DNA of 64,000 nt from Chaetoceros tenuissimus. Lineage: Eukaryota; Bacillariophyta; Thalassiosirophyceae; Chaetocerotales; Chaetocerotaceae. Numbering within the stretch: position 1 is the first letter of the stretch; the number at the start of each line of letters is the position of its first letter. Positions 30,917-42,000 of the stretch are shown in pieces. The position numbers were made by a program, and so were the translations under genes. Location: contig BLLK01000049.1 of the NCBI GenBank assembly GCA_021927905.1, positions 301,073-365,072 on the forward strand. The letters are read 5' to 3'. The notes beneath the pieces were generated by a model. The model made no database searches. It was not told the DNA's origin and worked only from the letters and a program-made list of their open reading frames with translations.

Positions 30917-33049
30917 ATGAGTTCAGGAAAACAAATGAACAAACTGCAAGAGGTCAGGGAACAAACAATGCAAGCAACCCAAGTAAATCACAATAGACGG
31001 CATGAGGCACACGCTTCGCCTTCCAAGAAAGTTTCCAATATTGATGGAATTGGACTTTGGAACTCATTCACTCGGTCCTTTAAATCACCTCTCATGGCCT
31101 GTTTTGATCTAATTGATAACGTATTTGATGCATCTTCTCAATTCCAAGGAAGACTTAATATTGATGTCGACGTTGACGAATTTGAAGACGATGATCATCC
31201 TTTGAAATTAGACACTACAAATGGCTTTTACATTTTGAACAGCTGTCAGCATCCAGTGAAACCCATGACAGATGTGTTGACTGTCTTTAATAGTGATAAA
31301 GGAAGTGCTAGAAGTCAAATCGGTGAAAATGGAGTAGGAGTGAAACAAGGATGTGCTACTCTATCGGATATCAATTTTGTCATGAGCAGAAATGAAAATG
31401 TGTATTCGTTAGGAATACTGGCGAGGACTTTGCAGAAAAAGACTGGCCCTTATATTCCTAGTTTTGACTTTCAATATGATTCGGAAAATGATGGCGACCT
31501 TAATCAATTTCTCATGCTCGAAATCACTGCTATTGTGAGTTCTGTCGGAAATGAGGATATAGCAGCTGTTATGAAAGAGTATGGGCATGGCGATGTAGAA
31601 AAAGGGAAATATCGTCTTATAAAGAACATGATGAGAATGAATGAAGACGAATGGTCCGAAGAAAAGTATGTCTTCTGTATTTGCGTTCATGATTTAAAAC
31701 ATGGCCACAATAATCAGCTTATCGATGACATGAAGAAAGGGTTGCCCGAGCATTATCTTCATGTTCCCCAATTTTTCCAAGTTTGGTTTGAGGAGCATAG
31801 AGTAAAATTTAATCACTGGCCGAATAGGTTAGCGAACTTGACGAGATTCAATGTAAGAATACCAAAAGATCAAGAAATTGATCAAGACATTCTGAATAGC
31901 ATTTTGAATAGATCTGGAACTGATAACGGAAATAGAGTAAACGATCACAGTTTGAACATTTATCTTGGTTTCGATGCTATTAAAATTGAAGAAAAGGGTC
32001 AAAAAGCAGCTAGTCTATACTTTTATAGTCGAAAGTTTGGTAGACTCATCAAGTCTGAAAATGATGGTAGAGGTATGCTATGGCTCTCAGCTGGAAGCAC
32101 CAACTATTGCCAAGCTCTTACTATTATCGTGGATGATATAAGTGGGGCACTTCCGCTGAACCCCACAAAGCAGGATTTTGCATTCGGTGAACATGATAAT
32201 GGGCAAGTATGGAAACAAAACCTACTGAAATGGGTCTCGGCAGTAACAAAGGTATATTACAATTACTATCTGATGGATGTATGCAAAAGGCAAAAGAAAC
32301 TTCTTACAGACCTTGTAAAAAGTCTACATAATAGAGCAAAAGAGAAGCAAAAGAAATTCCTTATGTCCGATCCAAACCATAGCAAAGCAATTGACGAAAG
32401 GAGAGTTTCAACCTTTGAAGGCCTTCAATGGGATTTCAAAAGTCATAAAATTGTTCTCACTCCATCATCAAAGAAAGTTATGAAATATAACATCGGTGAA
32501 GATATTGACTTATTCTTTGACACAACTCAAGCTTCAAATAGAACACAGCCACAAAGAAAAAATGTCAGTAATACTACTGCAACTGAAGAGATGCCTGAAC
32601 AGAATAATGCTCAAAATGGTGACGATGAACGTTGCAACGCTGAAGATGAAACTTATGACCAAGATATGACATTGGCTTTGGCTACAGCTACAGCTACAGC
32701 GATGGCGACGACAGCTGTAAAACGTGCAAGAAGAGAACCAATACGTTATGGTGAATATGTCGAACCTGATGAAGAGGAAGAGCAAGTAAGCCCTAAAAAG
32801 TCTAGAACAATAGCCCCATCGAAAACAAGGAGGCTAGACGAAGAAAATGCTCAGTTCAAGCAAGAAAATGCCCAGTTGAAGCAAGAAAATGCCCAGCTGA
32901 AGCAAGAACTAGAAGGTTTGAGAGAAGAATTGAGGGATGCAAACATAGATATGAAGTATTTGGAAGATCAAAATAAAGAGAAGGACTCAGAAATTAGTAA
33001 GCAAAAAAGAGAAATCAACCGACTAAAAACAAGATCTATGGATCTTTAA
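30917..33049 (+). CDS. MORC-like GHKL ATPase-fold protein with coiled-coil tail
   Basis: A 710-residue protein. Residues about 45-440 match the GHKL (Bergerat) and following S5-like fold of MORC chromatin ATPases: ACFDLIDNVFDA (61-72) for the N-box, SQIGENGVGVKQG (133-145) for the glycine lid, and MSRNENVYSLGILARTLQ for the following MORC-type strand-helix. Two key features differ: the catalytic Glu of the usual ExxDNxxDA is Asp64, and the DNGxG motif is replaced by YILNSCQHPVKPM. So ATP use is uncertain. An Ala/Thr-rich repeat (ATATATAMATTA) and a nuclear-type basic stretch precede a C-terminal coiled coil with exact heptads AQLKQEN. MORC proteins dimerise on ATP and compact chromatin; that role here is inference. 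It faces LRR relic 2; its paralogue is at 35996. Confidence 0.75.
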   Translation: MSSGKQMNKLQEVREQTMQATQVNHNRRHEAHASPSKKVSNIDGIGLWNSFTRSFKSPLMACFDLIDNVFDASSQFQGRLNIDVDVDEFEDDDHPLKLDTTNGFYILNSCQHPVKPMTDVLTVFNSDKGSARSQIGENGVGVKQGCATLSDINFVMSRNENVYSLGILARTLQKKTGPYIPSFDFQYDSENDGDLNQFLMLEITAIVSSVGNEDIAAVMKEYGHGDVEKGKYRLIKNMMRMNEDEWSEEKYVFCICVHDLKHGHNNQLIDDMKKGLPEHYLHVPQFFQVWFEEHRVKFNHWPNRLANLTRFNVRIPKDQEIDQDILNSILNRSGTDNGNRVNDHSLNIYLGFDAIKIEEKGQKAASLYFYSRKFGRLIKSENDGRGMLWLSAGSTNYCQALTIIVDDISGALPLNPTKQDFAFGEHDNGQVWKQNLLKWVSAVTKVYYNYYLMDVCKRQKKLLTDLVKSLHNRAKEKQKKFLMSDPNHSKAIDERRVSTFEGLQWDFKSHKIVLTPSSKKVMKYNIGEDIDLFFDTTQASNRTQPQRKNVSNTTATEEMPEQNNAQNGDDERCNAEDETYDQDMTLALATATATAMATTAVKRARREPIRYGEYVEPDEEEEQVSPKKSRTIAPSKTRRLDEENAQFKQENAQLKQENAQLKQELEGLREELRDANIDMKYLEDQNKEKDSEISKQKREINRLKTRSMDL

Positions 33050-33141
33050 GAACTATCTCAATATCAAGAAACTACGGAGATAGATGGTTGCTTGTAAAAT
33101 ATTCTTTTACTTTGTCCTCGAAATGCACCCAAATAGCTTGT

Positions 33142-33930
33142 TTATTCCAATTCTCCCATCATCTTTAAAATATAATGTCGAATGATTTCCATCTGCGCAA
33201 TATTTGCAAAAGTATTTTCTTTCAAGTAACGAGCAGGTGTAATATCAATACCATTCTTTTCATTGAATATCTGTAATTTCTCTCTGTAATAACTTCATGA
33301 ACTGCATCTAGTTGAGGTTGAAATGAACTACATATTCTATGCTTAATATTGACGTTTTTGATCCAATGGTGCAATTCTGCAGCTTCTTGTTCAGCAAAGG
33401 ACGGCGCATAGGAAACTACTATAGTCCTCGCAATAATTTGAAGACCATTCATGATTGTATCCGAAGGAACGTTGAAAATCACCATCCTCGTATTTCCTGA
33501 AAATGCAACATTGTCAATTTCTTGACAACTGGGGGGGATAAATACACTCTCAAGATCGCAATCTGCAAATGCATGCCATCCTATGAATTGCAAGTGGATA
33601 GAGAGCTTAATAGAGACAAGGCTTTTGCAACAGTAAAAAGCCCATTGTCCGATTCTAATGACACTATTCGAAAAGACTACCCTTTTGATTTTATAAGCAA
33701 CGGAAGAAAGCATGACTTGGAACTTCAGTGACACCTTCCATAACTATTATTTGCTGCCAAGTATTTCGTTCATTTATGTAGTCCTTGCAATCTTTCGAAA
33801 GCTCAAGTACGTCTTCATTCTGATCGTTCTCATAGTATGCAATCTGCCACTCCTCATGCAATTCCTCGTTATAGATTTCCGACCCGTCGTAAAAGAGAGT
33901 CACGAGACCGTTGACTATAGCGACCCTCAT
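33142..33930 (-). pseudogene. BspA-like leucine-rich repeat gene relic 2
   Basis: It starts MRVAIVNGLVTLFYDGSEIY with an intact ATG at 33930. At about 33683 the frame ends after HAFFRCL, but the family continues one base over (KIKRVVFSNSVIRIGQWAFY) through LRR_5-type repeats. A second break near 33285 shifts the frame again into NEKNGIDITPARYLKENTF and the family end MMGELE at 33142. Two frame breaks make it a pseudogene. It converges with the MORC-like gene ending at 33049. Confidence 0.8.
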
Positions 33931-35995
33931 TTAAGATAGGTAAAATCGTGAAATTAAAATTGATACATTATAGATGCATATAAGGTAATTTGCAATACAG
34001 TAATGAAAATATGCAAAAGAGGGTTCTCTACCAAAGAACCAAACGGTCAAGGTGGTGGATAGCTGGGAAGGTGGAAAATAGCTGGAAACCAGCTATTTCC
34101 CTCCAGTTCCTCTCTTTTTATTGTCAAAAACTAATTTAGATGGTACACATAAGTTTCTGTTCCGTTGTGTCTTGTAAAGATCTAATCCTCCAACGGCTGC
34201 TTTATTTCCACATCTCCTATTCAACCAAATATTATGTAGCTTTGCGTCAGCGAATATTGACCAAATGAATAGTTAGTGACTGTTGGTGACTTCTGACCTC
34301 ACTAAGCGGCATGTTCGGTACCCAGGCATATCCCCGCGATAGTGATTTTGCGTCGTAATGGGTACGATAGGATGGCGGATGCGATGTCGATAGTGGTTTC
34401 ACTTTGTTTTGCTGTTACCATTTCACTACCATGAATCTTTTGTGAAATAGGAGCTCCTTTCCCCTTTTGTTTCTCTAAATCCACTTGAGTTATACTTACA
34501 TAAAGAGATAGACACACTTTGACGGCATGAAGCTACAGATAGACGTATGGATACGCTTAATTTCATAAGAGATAGGCATGCTTGGATGACATGAAGTTAC
34601 AGCTACACATATAAATAGGCTATGAAAACACATGGCTAGACAAGGAACGAGAAGAGCTACTCAGCAGATATATTGTTACAATTAGTGGATTCTACATTGA
34701 TAACACATTTTTTATACGTCCACCACAGGCTATTTCAAGATATGTTCGAATACGGAAAAGAGCATAAGACACATGTATAGCTATAGATGGACTTGAGTAT
34801 CGGTGAAATATTTCATACTCTGATCGCAATGCGCTCTAGTTACATAGAAAGGTGTAGATTGATGTGCTATACATACGGATTTGGAATGTTACATCACGTC
34901 ACAAAATTGCATTTCAATATACATCACAATCTGTCCATAACAATCAAGCACTTATACATCTACTCACATTGAGATCACAACCCGAAAATAAGTAGACACT
35001 ATAAAAAGTAATAATGAATGACTCTAATACTAATCAACAAGGTTTCTCAATCGAGATTGTGAAAAGAAATAAGGATCGTACTCTAACTAATCTATATTTA
35101 AAAGGCACCAAGCTCATTGAGGAGCAATCTTCGCGAGGGACATACTCCGCTACCACTGAAAACAATAGAATTCAATGGAAAACAAAAGATATCCCAGAAC
35201 TTTCAAGTCGAACAGCTTTGCTTCGAGGGCTTCTAATGGTTCTTTTCGTGGAAAGTACCTGCTTGGGAATGGGCTTCCTCAGAAGATTTCGAAGAATGTT
35301 CTCTATTTGACTATGTTTATTCTGGAGATTTCATCGAAAAAAAGTGTACCAACTAGTTTTGATTTTGTGCTTATTGGAGTTAAAAGAGTACGCTGTATGC
35401 AGTATCAAAACTGGATGGCTGAAAAGGGATGGACAGTATAGGCAGCACAAGATAGCCTCTTGTCAATACCAATTGTATATCACAAGAGAAGCTGGAGTTC
35501 GACCGATGTAGCAATGGTATTAGTATGCGAGGGTAGCAATGGAGATCGATAACAAATAGCAATAGAAGTAGAAGAGGTAACTTGTACTGCAGTACGGTGC
35601 ACTAAGTAACTAGTCAGGAAAAGTAATAAACTTCTATTTGCACATCTGTCCGTTGTAAGTTGCCGTTGATGTTTAATACATAAGATTCACATAGAATTAG
35701 CCAGTCAATGTCCTGGGACTGACTTCCCAGCTATTTCCCACCCGTTCCAGCTATCACCCACCGCTACCGAACAAAACCCGTATCTACCAACCAATCCAAC
35801 AAAGTTGACAATGACAGGTGTCAACATCAATCTCTTTTTCGCAGCCAAAATCTATTCCTACACATCAGTCACAAAATAGGAATAGAAACAGTCAAAAATC
35901 CAGTCGTTTTTCAACCTTTTTCCTTCGCAATCCTATTTCATTTTCTAGTTTCGTTAGAAAGGAATCATTTTTATTAATTAAAGGAATCAATAATA
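33931..35995. other. Two-kilobase spacer with inverted and short tandem repeats
   Basis: No convincing gene. GGTGGTGGATAGCTGGGAAG (about 34050) and its continuation recur inverted at about 35730-35770 (CCCAGCTATTTCCCACCCGT). Each end contains a small hairpin (AAATAGCTGG-AAA-CCAGCTATTT near 34068-34090; CTGGGA...TCCCAG near 35712-35731). A ~67-bp imperfect tandem repeat lies at about 34495-34620 (CATAAAGAGATAGACACACT and CATAAGAGATAGGCATGCTT). Two overlapping short frames at 35014-35441 have no recognisable product and could be relics. Confidence 0.5.
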
Positions 35996-37588
35996 ATGGA
36001 TAATATTGAAAATAATCCTGCTCCTATCATTGATAGAGTCATTGACGGAGTTCAGCTTTGGAACTTATTTACTCAATCCTTTCAATCACCTGTAAGGGCT
36101 TGTTTTGATCTCATTGATAACGTTTTCGATGCAGCACCATCATCAAATGGAAGACTTGCTATTAACATTGATAGTTACGAACAAGAGTTTAGAAATAGAA
36201 ATGGAATTTACATTCTGAGTAATTGTCAGCATCCAGTGAAACCCATGAGGGAAGTATTGACTTGCTTCAACAACGGCGAACGTGACAGGAGTCAGATTGG
36301 TGAGAACGGAATCGGTCTGAAGCAAGCATGTGCTTGTCTCTCTGATATCAGTGTTGTGATGAGCAGAAATGAACATGTATATTCCCTTGGAATACTCGCA
36401 AGGAGTTTACAGACCCCTGCTGGGTTTTATTTGCCAAGTTTTGAATTTCAATTTGACCCAGCAAACAATTTGGATCTATACGAATTCCTCATGATGGAAA
36501 TTACAACTATTGTAAACTCTTTTGAAAATATTGCAGCTGTTGTTCAGGAATTCGGTCATGGCAACGTTGCAAGAGGAGTACTTCGCCTAGTGAAAAACAT
36601 GATGAGAATGAATGGCGAAGAGAACCATGTATTCTGTATTTGTGCACATGGTTTGATACGTGGTTTGACACATGGTGAAACCAATGCTGATTTCCTCTTG
36701 AATGTAAAGAATGAATTACCTGAGCATTATTTTCACGTCCCACAGAGCTTTCAAGTGTTGGTTGGATCAGATCCTATCCATTTCAATCATTGGCCAAGCA
36801 GATTGACAAGAGTCACCAAGTATAATGTAAGGATCCCAAAGACAGTGTTGCTTAATGGTAAAAATTTGAATGGAGCTGAGGATGATCACGCAGTGAGCGT
36901 ATATCTTGGTTTTGATACTGTTCGAATTGCCCAGGATGGTCAGACACCAGCTAGCCTTTCCCTCTACAGTCGCAAGTTTGGCAGACTCGTCAAGTCTCTA
37001 CCTGATTGTAGAGGCTCACTTCGCCTCTGCGCTGGAGGCACACAATATTGTCAAGCTCTTACAATTATCATAGACGATATAAGTGGAGCACTTCCATTGA
37101 GCCTATTCAAAAATGATTTTGCATTTGGAGAACATGACCACGGGCTAGTATGGGAGCAAAATCTTTTCAAATGGGTTTCAGCAGTGACCAAGGTGTATTA
37201 CAATTACTATCTAGGAAACGTATGTCATGAAAGAAAGAGTTCCCTTGCAGAGATTGTCAAAAACGACCGTGCTTCTCAACTAGGTAAAATTTACGAAGTC
37301 GACGTTTCAAGATTCAGATGGAATTATCGAAATGACTCAATTAAAGCTGCAGACAACAGAGATCTCCAGGAATACCCAACCCCATTGCATCGAGTATGCT
37401 CTTTGGACCCTCGACCAGATATTCTCGGAATGATCGAGGAATCAGGAATAGATGCTTTCAATAAAATGAATATCGTTGGCATAACTCCTGCGCAATATTT
37501 GATTGAAAACCCAAACTCGGTCATTATTTCTGAAACGGATATACTTCGAATGTACACTTTCCACATGATCGGTGACTTGGACGAATAA
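35996..37588 (+). CDS. MORC-like GHKL ATPase-fold protein with an LRR-family C-terminal tail
   Basis: A 530-residue paralogue of the gene at 30917. Residues about 15-400 match it closely: ACFDLIDNVFDA (35-46) as N-box with Asp instead of Glu, YILSNCQHPVKPM in place of DNGxG, SQIGENGIGLKQ as glycine lid, and MSRNEHVYSLGILARSLQ. It lacks the Ala/Thr repeat, basic stretch and coiled coil. Instead the last ~75 residues (TPLHRVC..., GITPAQYLIENP, ending MIGDLDE) match the C-terminal tail of the neighbouring BspA-like LRR relics (SLHRACC..., GITPSKYLSENP, MMGELE). So the C-terminal partner has been swapped, probably by recombination with a convergent LRR gene. The nucleotide-binding site is degenerate in the same way in both paralogues, suggesting a shared non-canonical function. 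Confidence 0.75.
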   Translation: MDNIENNPAPIIDRVIDGVQLWNLFTQSFQSPVRACFDLIDNVFDAAPSSNGRLAINIDSYEQEFRNRNGIYILSNCQHPVKPMREVLTCFNNGERDRSQIGENGIGLKQACACLSDISVVMSRNEHVYSLGILARSLQTPAGFYLPSFEFQFDPANNLDLYEFLMMEITTIVNSFENIAAVVQEFGHGNVARGVLRLVKNMMRMNGEENHVFCICAHGLIRGLTHGETNADFLLNVKNELPEHYFHVPQSFQVLVGSDPIHFNHWPSRLTRVTKYNVRIPKTVLLNGKNLNGAEDDHAVSVYLGFDTVRIAQDGQTPASLSLYSRKFGRLVKSLPDCRGSLRLCAGGTQYCQALTIIIDDISGALPLSLFKNDFAFGEHDHGLVWEQNLFKWVSAVTKVYYNYYLGNVCHERKSSLAEIVKNDRASQLGKIYEVDVSRFRWNYRNDSIKAADNRDLQEYPTPLHRVCSLDPRPDILGMIEESGIDAFNKMNIVGITPAQYLIENPNSVIISETDILRMYTFHMIGDLDE

Positions 37589-37728
37589 GATTCATGAAAC
37601 TTTATACTGAATGCAAAACTCATGAGTTCAACGAATACGAAACAAACATTAAGTGATGTGTATGACTGCAATAAGCTGCCCGAGTTTAGTATATAATTGC
37701 TATGATAATACACTATAGTATCACCACA

Positions 37729-38555
37729 TTATTCCAATTCTCCCATCATCTTTGAAATATAATTTCGTACAATCTCCATTTCCGAGATATCTGCATACGG
37801 ATTCTCACTCAAATATTTCGAAGGGGTAATACCAGCTTTGTTCTTTTGACTGAAAGCTGCTAGCCCTCTTTCTTCAACGATTCCCATAATGATTTCCTTG
37901 AGAGGCCGGTAGGAGCAGCATGCTCTGTGGAGGCTAAATTCTTCTTCACGATCAAGGTTCCTAACCCAGTTTTGAAATATTTGACCGTAGCCGCGTTGGA
38001 AAATATTGAAATGTGGTGACTTCTTCATCAACGCAGTATGAACAAGAACTCCGTCTCCTCCAAGCTGTACTTCCTCTGGCATCTTGAAGATATTCAAGTT
38101 ACTGTTGTATCGAAATGCATAGTTTCCAATGTATCTACAAGTTGGAGGCATGAATCCACTCGAGAGGTCACATTCATGAAATGAGCATTCTTCAATGCGC
38201 CTCAAGTAGATTGACCATTTGATGTGAACGAGACCATAACAGCGAAAAAAGCAAATCCGGAGATTGTAATCACTGTATTTGAAAAGATGACTCTTTTGAT
38301 GTTGATACATCTGTCAAAGGTACTGTGTGGAATTGTAGTAACGTCTTCGACAACTATTACTTGCTGCCACGTCTGACGCTATCTCCAGTATCTCTTACAT
38401 TCTTCAGATATGTCCCAACATTCAAACAATTCTGGGTCATTGTCATAGTCAATCCTTGCCTGTTCAGCAGTCCATTCCTCATGTAGATCATAATTGAAGA
38501 CCTTCGATCTGTCGTAAAAGAGAGTCACGAGGCCATCTACTGTAGCAACCCTCAT
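37729..38555 (-). pseudogene. BspA-like leucine-rich repeat gene relic 3
   Basis: It starts MRVATVDGLVTLFYDRSKVF at 38555. A TAG interrupts after KRYWR where relic 2 has Glu (INERNTWQQ), at about 38373-38375. The frame then resumes as RQTWQQVIVVEDVTTIPHST and KRVIFSNTVITISGFAFF. One base is missing in the T run near 38248-38253, after which RCYGLVHIKWSIYLRRIEEC continues through the LRR_5 part, SLHRACCSYRPLKEIIMGIV and the end MMGELE. One nonsense codon and one frame break mark a pseudogene. It converges with the MORC-like gene ending at 37588, repeating the layout of 30917-33930. Confidence 0.8.
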
Positions 38556-39027
38556 CTTGCTTTGTCGGTTATGTATTACACCTTTACCTAGAGGACTACT
38601 TTTGATTCCTTTTTGCTTTACAGCTGCTTTTGTTGTTGTGTTTCGTTGTTGGATAAAAGCTAGAGGTCGTTTTTAATTGACTAGCTCGTTGAGTATGCAA
38701 ATAAGTCTCTGTCTTGAGGCTTCTTTTTCTACCTTTGATACCATTTTTTCTCGGATAAAGTATAATCATAAGAAATTGACTTTGATGGATTCAGAAAAAA
38801 AATAAAAGAAAATGGCAGTTGAGAAAGGTGCAAGGAATTAAAAAGTGTCACCGTCATTTACAGTTATTTGCCAGTAAAGTTTGAAGAGGTTCTTATTGAA
38901 GCGGGCTTTTTTGTTGGCAAAGCCTCTCATCAATCACATTCCTATTCCACACATCATCATCATATCATCATGTGAACGAATAGCAGATACAAATATTGCT
39001 AAGTGCTTCCAATACAAACCAATAATC
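38556..39027. other. Intergenic region
   Basis: A 472-bp spacer between LRR relic 3 and the Notch-repeat gene. It carries TGTCACCGTCATTTACAG (38847-38864), a partial match to the CGTCATTGTTTC motif. An in-frame upstream extension of the Notch-repeat gene exists to 38881 but begins with TTG. Confidence 0.45.
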
Positions 39028-42000
39028 ATGCCAAACTCAAATGAACCATCAGATACAAATGCAGGCTCTGACCATTCTATCGATGTTGATGAAGAGATTG
39101 CAGCGGAACAAAAAGATACGAAAGAAATAAGTCTATTCGATCAACTACAAGAAGATGTTGTTCTTGTACATAAGAATGAGAACCCACGAGATGCTGCTGT
39201 CCTTCTAAATGATAGATCTTCTTCTATTCATAATCCTCAACAAGTTATCGATCTTTCCATTGATCCTCTTGGAAGAAACAGTGAAGAATATTATGCTCAA
39301 GAAAACCGAAAGAAGAGGATGAAGAGGTTCTTCTATATTTTCGTTGCTTTGTTTGGACTAGTTTTAGTTGGTGTTATTGTTGTTGTCTGGTACTATGTCA
39401 CCGGCTACTCTAAATGCAAATATTCCGTCGCAGATCGAATTTGTAGTCTTGAATACAATAATAAATGGTGCAAGTGGGATAGGGGTGATTGTGAATGGTT
39501 CAATGAAAAATATCCTGATTGCAATGTAAAAACAGGAAGTATTAATCAATGGGGTAGGAATAAATGTGATCAACAATTAAATTCAGAAGAATGTGGATGG
39601 CATGATGGATCTTGTGTCGCACAGAATGAGTTTTACGAGAAATATCCAAACTGTGAAATTTCAATAGACGATATAGAGGAACTTGGGAATGGATATTGTG
39701 AATTGATGCCGTCATATCCGCATGGTTCTGAATATAATACAGAAGCATGCGGATATGATGGCGGAGATTGCATTGAGTTTAATGAAAAATATCCAAAGTG
39801 CAAAGTGCAGTTTACCGAATGGATTGGTGATGGTCAATGTCATAGCCATATACCAATGTACTTCAATGAAGACTGTGAGTGGGACGGAGGAGATTGCGAG
39901 GGATTAGGACTTGAGGAATATCCACGTTGTATAGTAGATTACCCTTTGAGAATAGGAGATGGCAATTGTGAACCAAGGTACAACAATGAACTCTGCGGTT
40001 GGGATGGAGGGGACTGTCTTTGGTTGAACGAGAATTATCCTAATTGTGATCTACAGGATGTTAGTAAAATAGGTGATGGACGATGTCATAAATATGGCAA
40101 CATAGAAAAATGCGGCTTCGATGGGGGGGATTGCATTGAGTTTAATCGAAAATATCCTAATTGTTCCACATCAGATCCTATCCGGATCGGCAATGGTCAC
40201 TGCAATCGTTACGGTGATGATTACAATACGTATGACTGCGGTTGGGATGGTGGAGACTGTTATGCATTGAACAAGATTAAGGCAACTTGTCCTCCCAATC
40301 GTTGGGATTGAATTAACAATGGCTATTGCGATCGTGATAACAACAATGAAGAATGTGGTTGGGATGGTGGAGACTGTGAAGGAATGGGTTTAGAAGAGTA
40401 TCCACATTGTGTACCAGACATTCTAGAAGAAATTGGAAATGGCTCTTGTAGGAATGATAACTTGCATAACAGTGAACTTTGCGGGTGGGATGGAGGAGAT
40501 TGTCTTTGGTTCAATGAACAATTTCCGAAATGTGTGGAACGATTTCCAAATTCATCTATCGGAAACGGAGTTTGCGACTATAGTTACAACAAAGGACCCA
40601 ATACAGAAGAATGTGGTTGGGAGGGAGGAGAGTGTATTCAATTCAATGAAAAGTATCCAAATTGTACAGAATCTCCTGCTTATCTTGGAAACGGTATTTG
40701 TAACAATGGGGGAGAATATAATACAGAAGAGTGTGGGTGGGACGATGGCGATTGTATTGTAGACGGATATCCTGATTGTCGCGTAGACCCTCAATGGATT
40801 GGTAACGGTCGTTGTGAAAGTTTTGCAGGTCAAAATACAGAGGAATGTGGTTGGGATGATGGCGATTGCATTGAACTGAACGAAAAATATCCAAATTGTA
40901 TCGGCGTCAGCTTCGAGCTTGAGAATGGCATTTGCAATTATCTTTTTAGCAGCGAAGAGTGTGGCTGGGATGGTGGGGACTGTTTGTTTGAAGAATATCC
41001 GTATTGTAGAGTTGAATACCCAGGATCGATTGGAGATGGCTTTTGCTATCGCCAATACAACACTACCGAGTGTGGTTTTGACGGGGGAGATTGTGTAGTG
41101 GAAGGATATCCGGAATGTATTGTTGAAGAATACAAATCAATTGGAAACAGTGTCTGTGATAGAAACTACAACACAGAAGAGTGTGGATTTGACGGTGGAG
41201 ATTGTGATGACTTTAATAAGAAGTATCCGAACTGTATCTTTTCTCATAATATTGGGAATGGCTGGTGTAGTAGTCGATATAATACAGAAGAATGCGGTTG
41301 GGATGGTGGTGATTGTGTTGAGTTTAATAATAAGTACCCAAACTGCATGACTGAACATCCTGAAGCAATTGGAAATGACTATTGCCAGGTGGAATTAAAT
41401 ACGTTGGAATGTGGCTGGTGTAGTAGTCGATATAATACAGAAGAATGCGGTTGGGATGGTGGTGATTGTGTTGAGTTTAATAATAAGTACCCAAACTGCA
41501 TGACTGAACATCCTGAAGCAATTGGAAATGACTATTGCCAGGTGGAATTAAATACGTTGGAATGTGGCTGGGACGAAGGAGATTGTATTGTAGAAGGCTA
41601 TCCTGATTGTAATGTCACACCCCCATATTATATTGGAGATGGTTATTGTCATTCTTATGGTGGTTATAACGTGTCTGAATGTGGCTACGATGGAGGGGAC
41701 TGCATTGTCGAAGATTATCCTTCTTGTTTTGTATCTGATCCTCCATCAGTAGGTGATGGTTATTGTCTTGGAGAACCATATAATACCGAAGAATGCAGAT
41801 GGGACGGTGGCAATTGTATTGAGTACAATGAAAAGTATCCAAACTGTACAGCTGATGACCAACCTGGTTCTATTGGAAATGGCTATTGCAACTATAAATA
41901 TAATACCGAAGAATGTGGGTGGGATGGAGGAGATTGTTTGATAGAGGGTTATCCTGACTGCCATGTTATTCAAGATTGGGAAAGAATTGGAGATGGTAAA

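Noticed and set aside
32670-32710. GCTACA repeats as a telomere-like or satellite tract
   Set aside because: In frame within the MORC-like gene, encoding an Ala/Thr repeat.
35014-35441. Two overlapping short plus-strand frames
   Set aside because: Overlap in different frames with no recognisable product; kept only as possible relics in the spacer entry.
40309-40311. TGA as selenocysteine in the Notch-repeat protein
   Set aside because: The position is not a Cys site of the repeat, and I see no reason to expect a SECIS element; a nonsense change or error is simpler.
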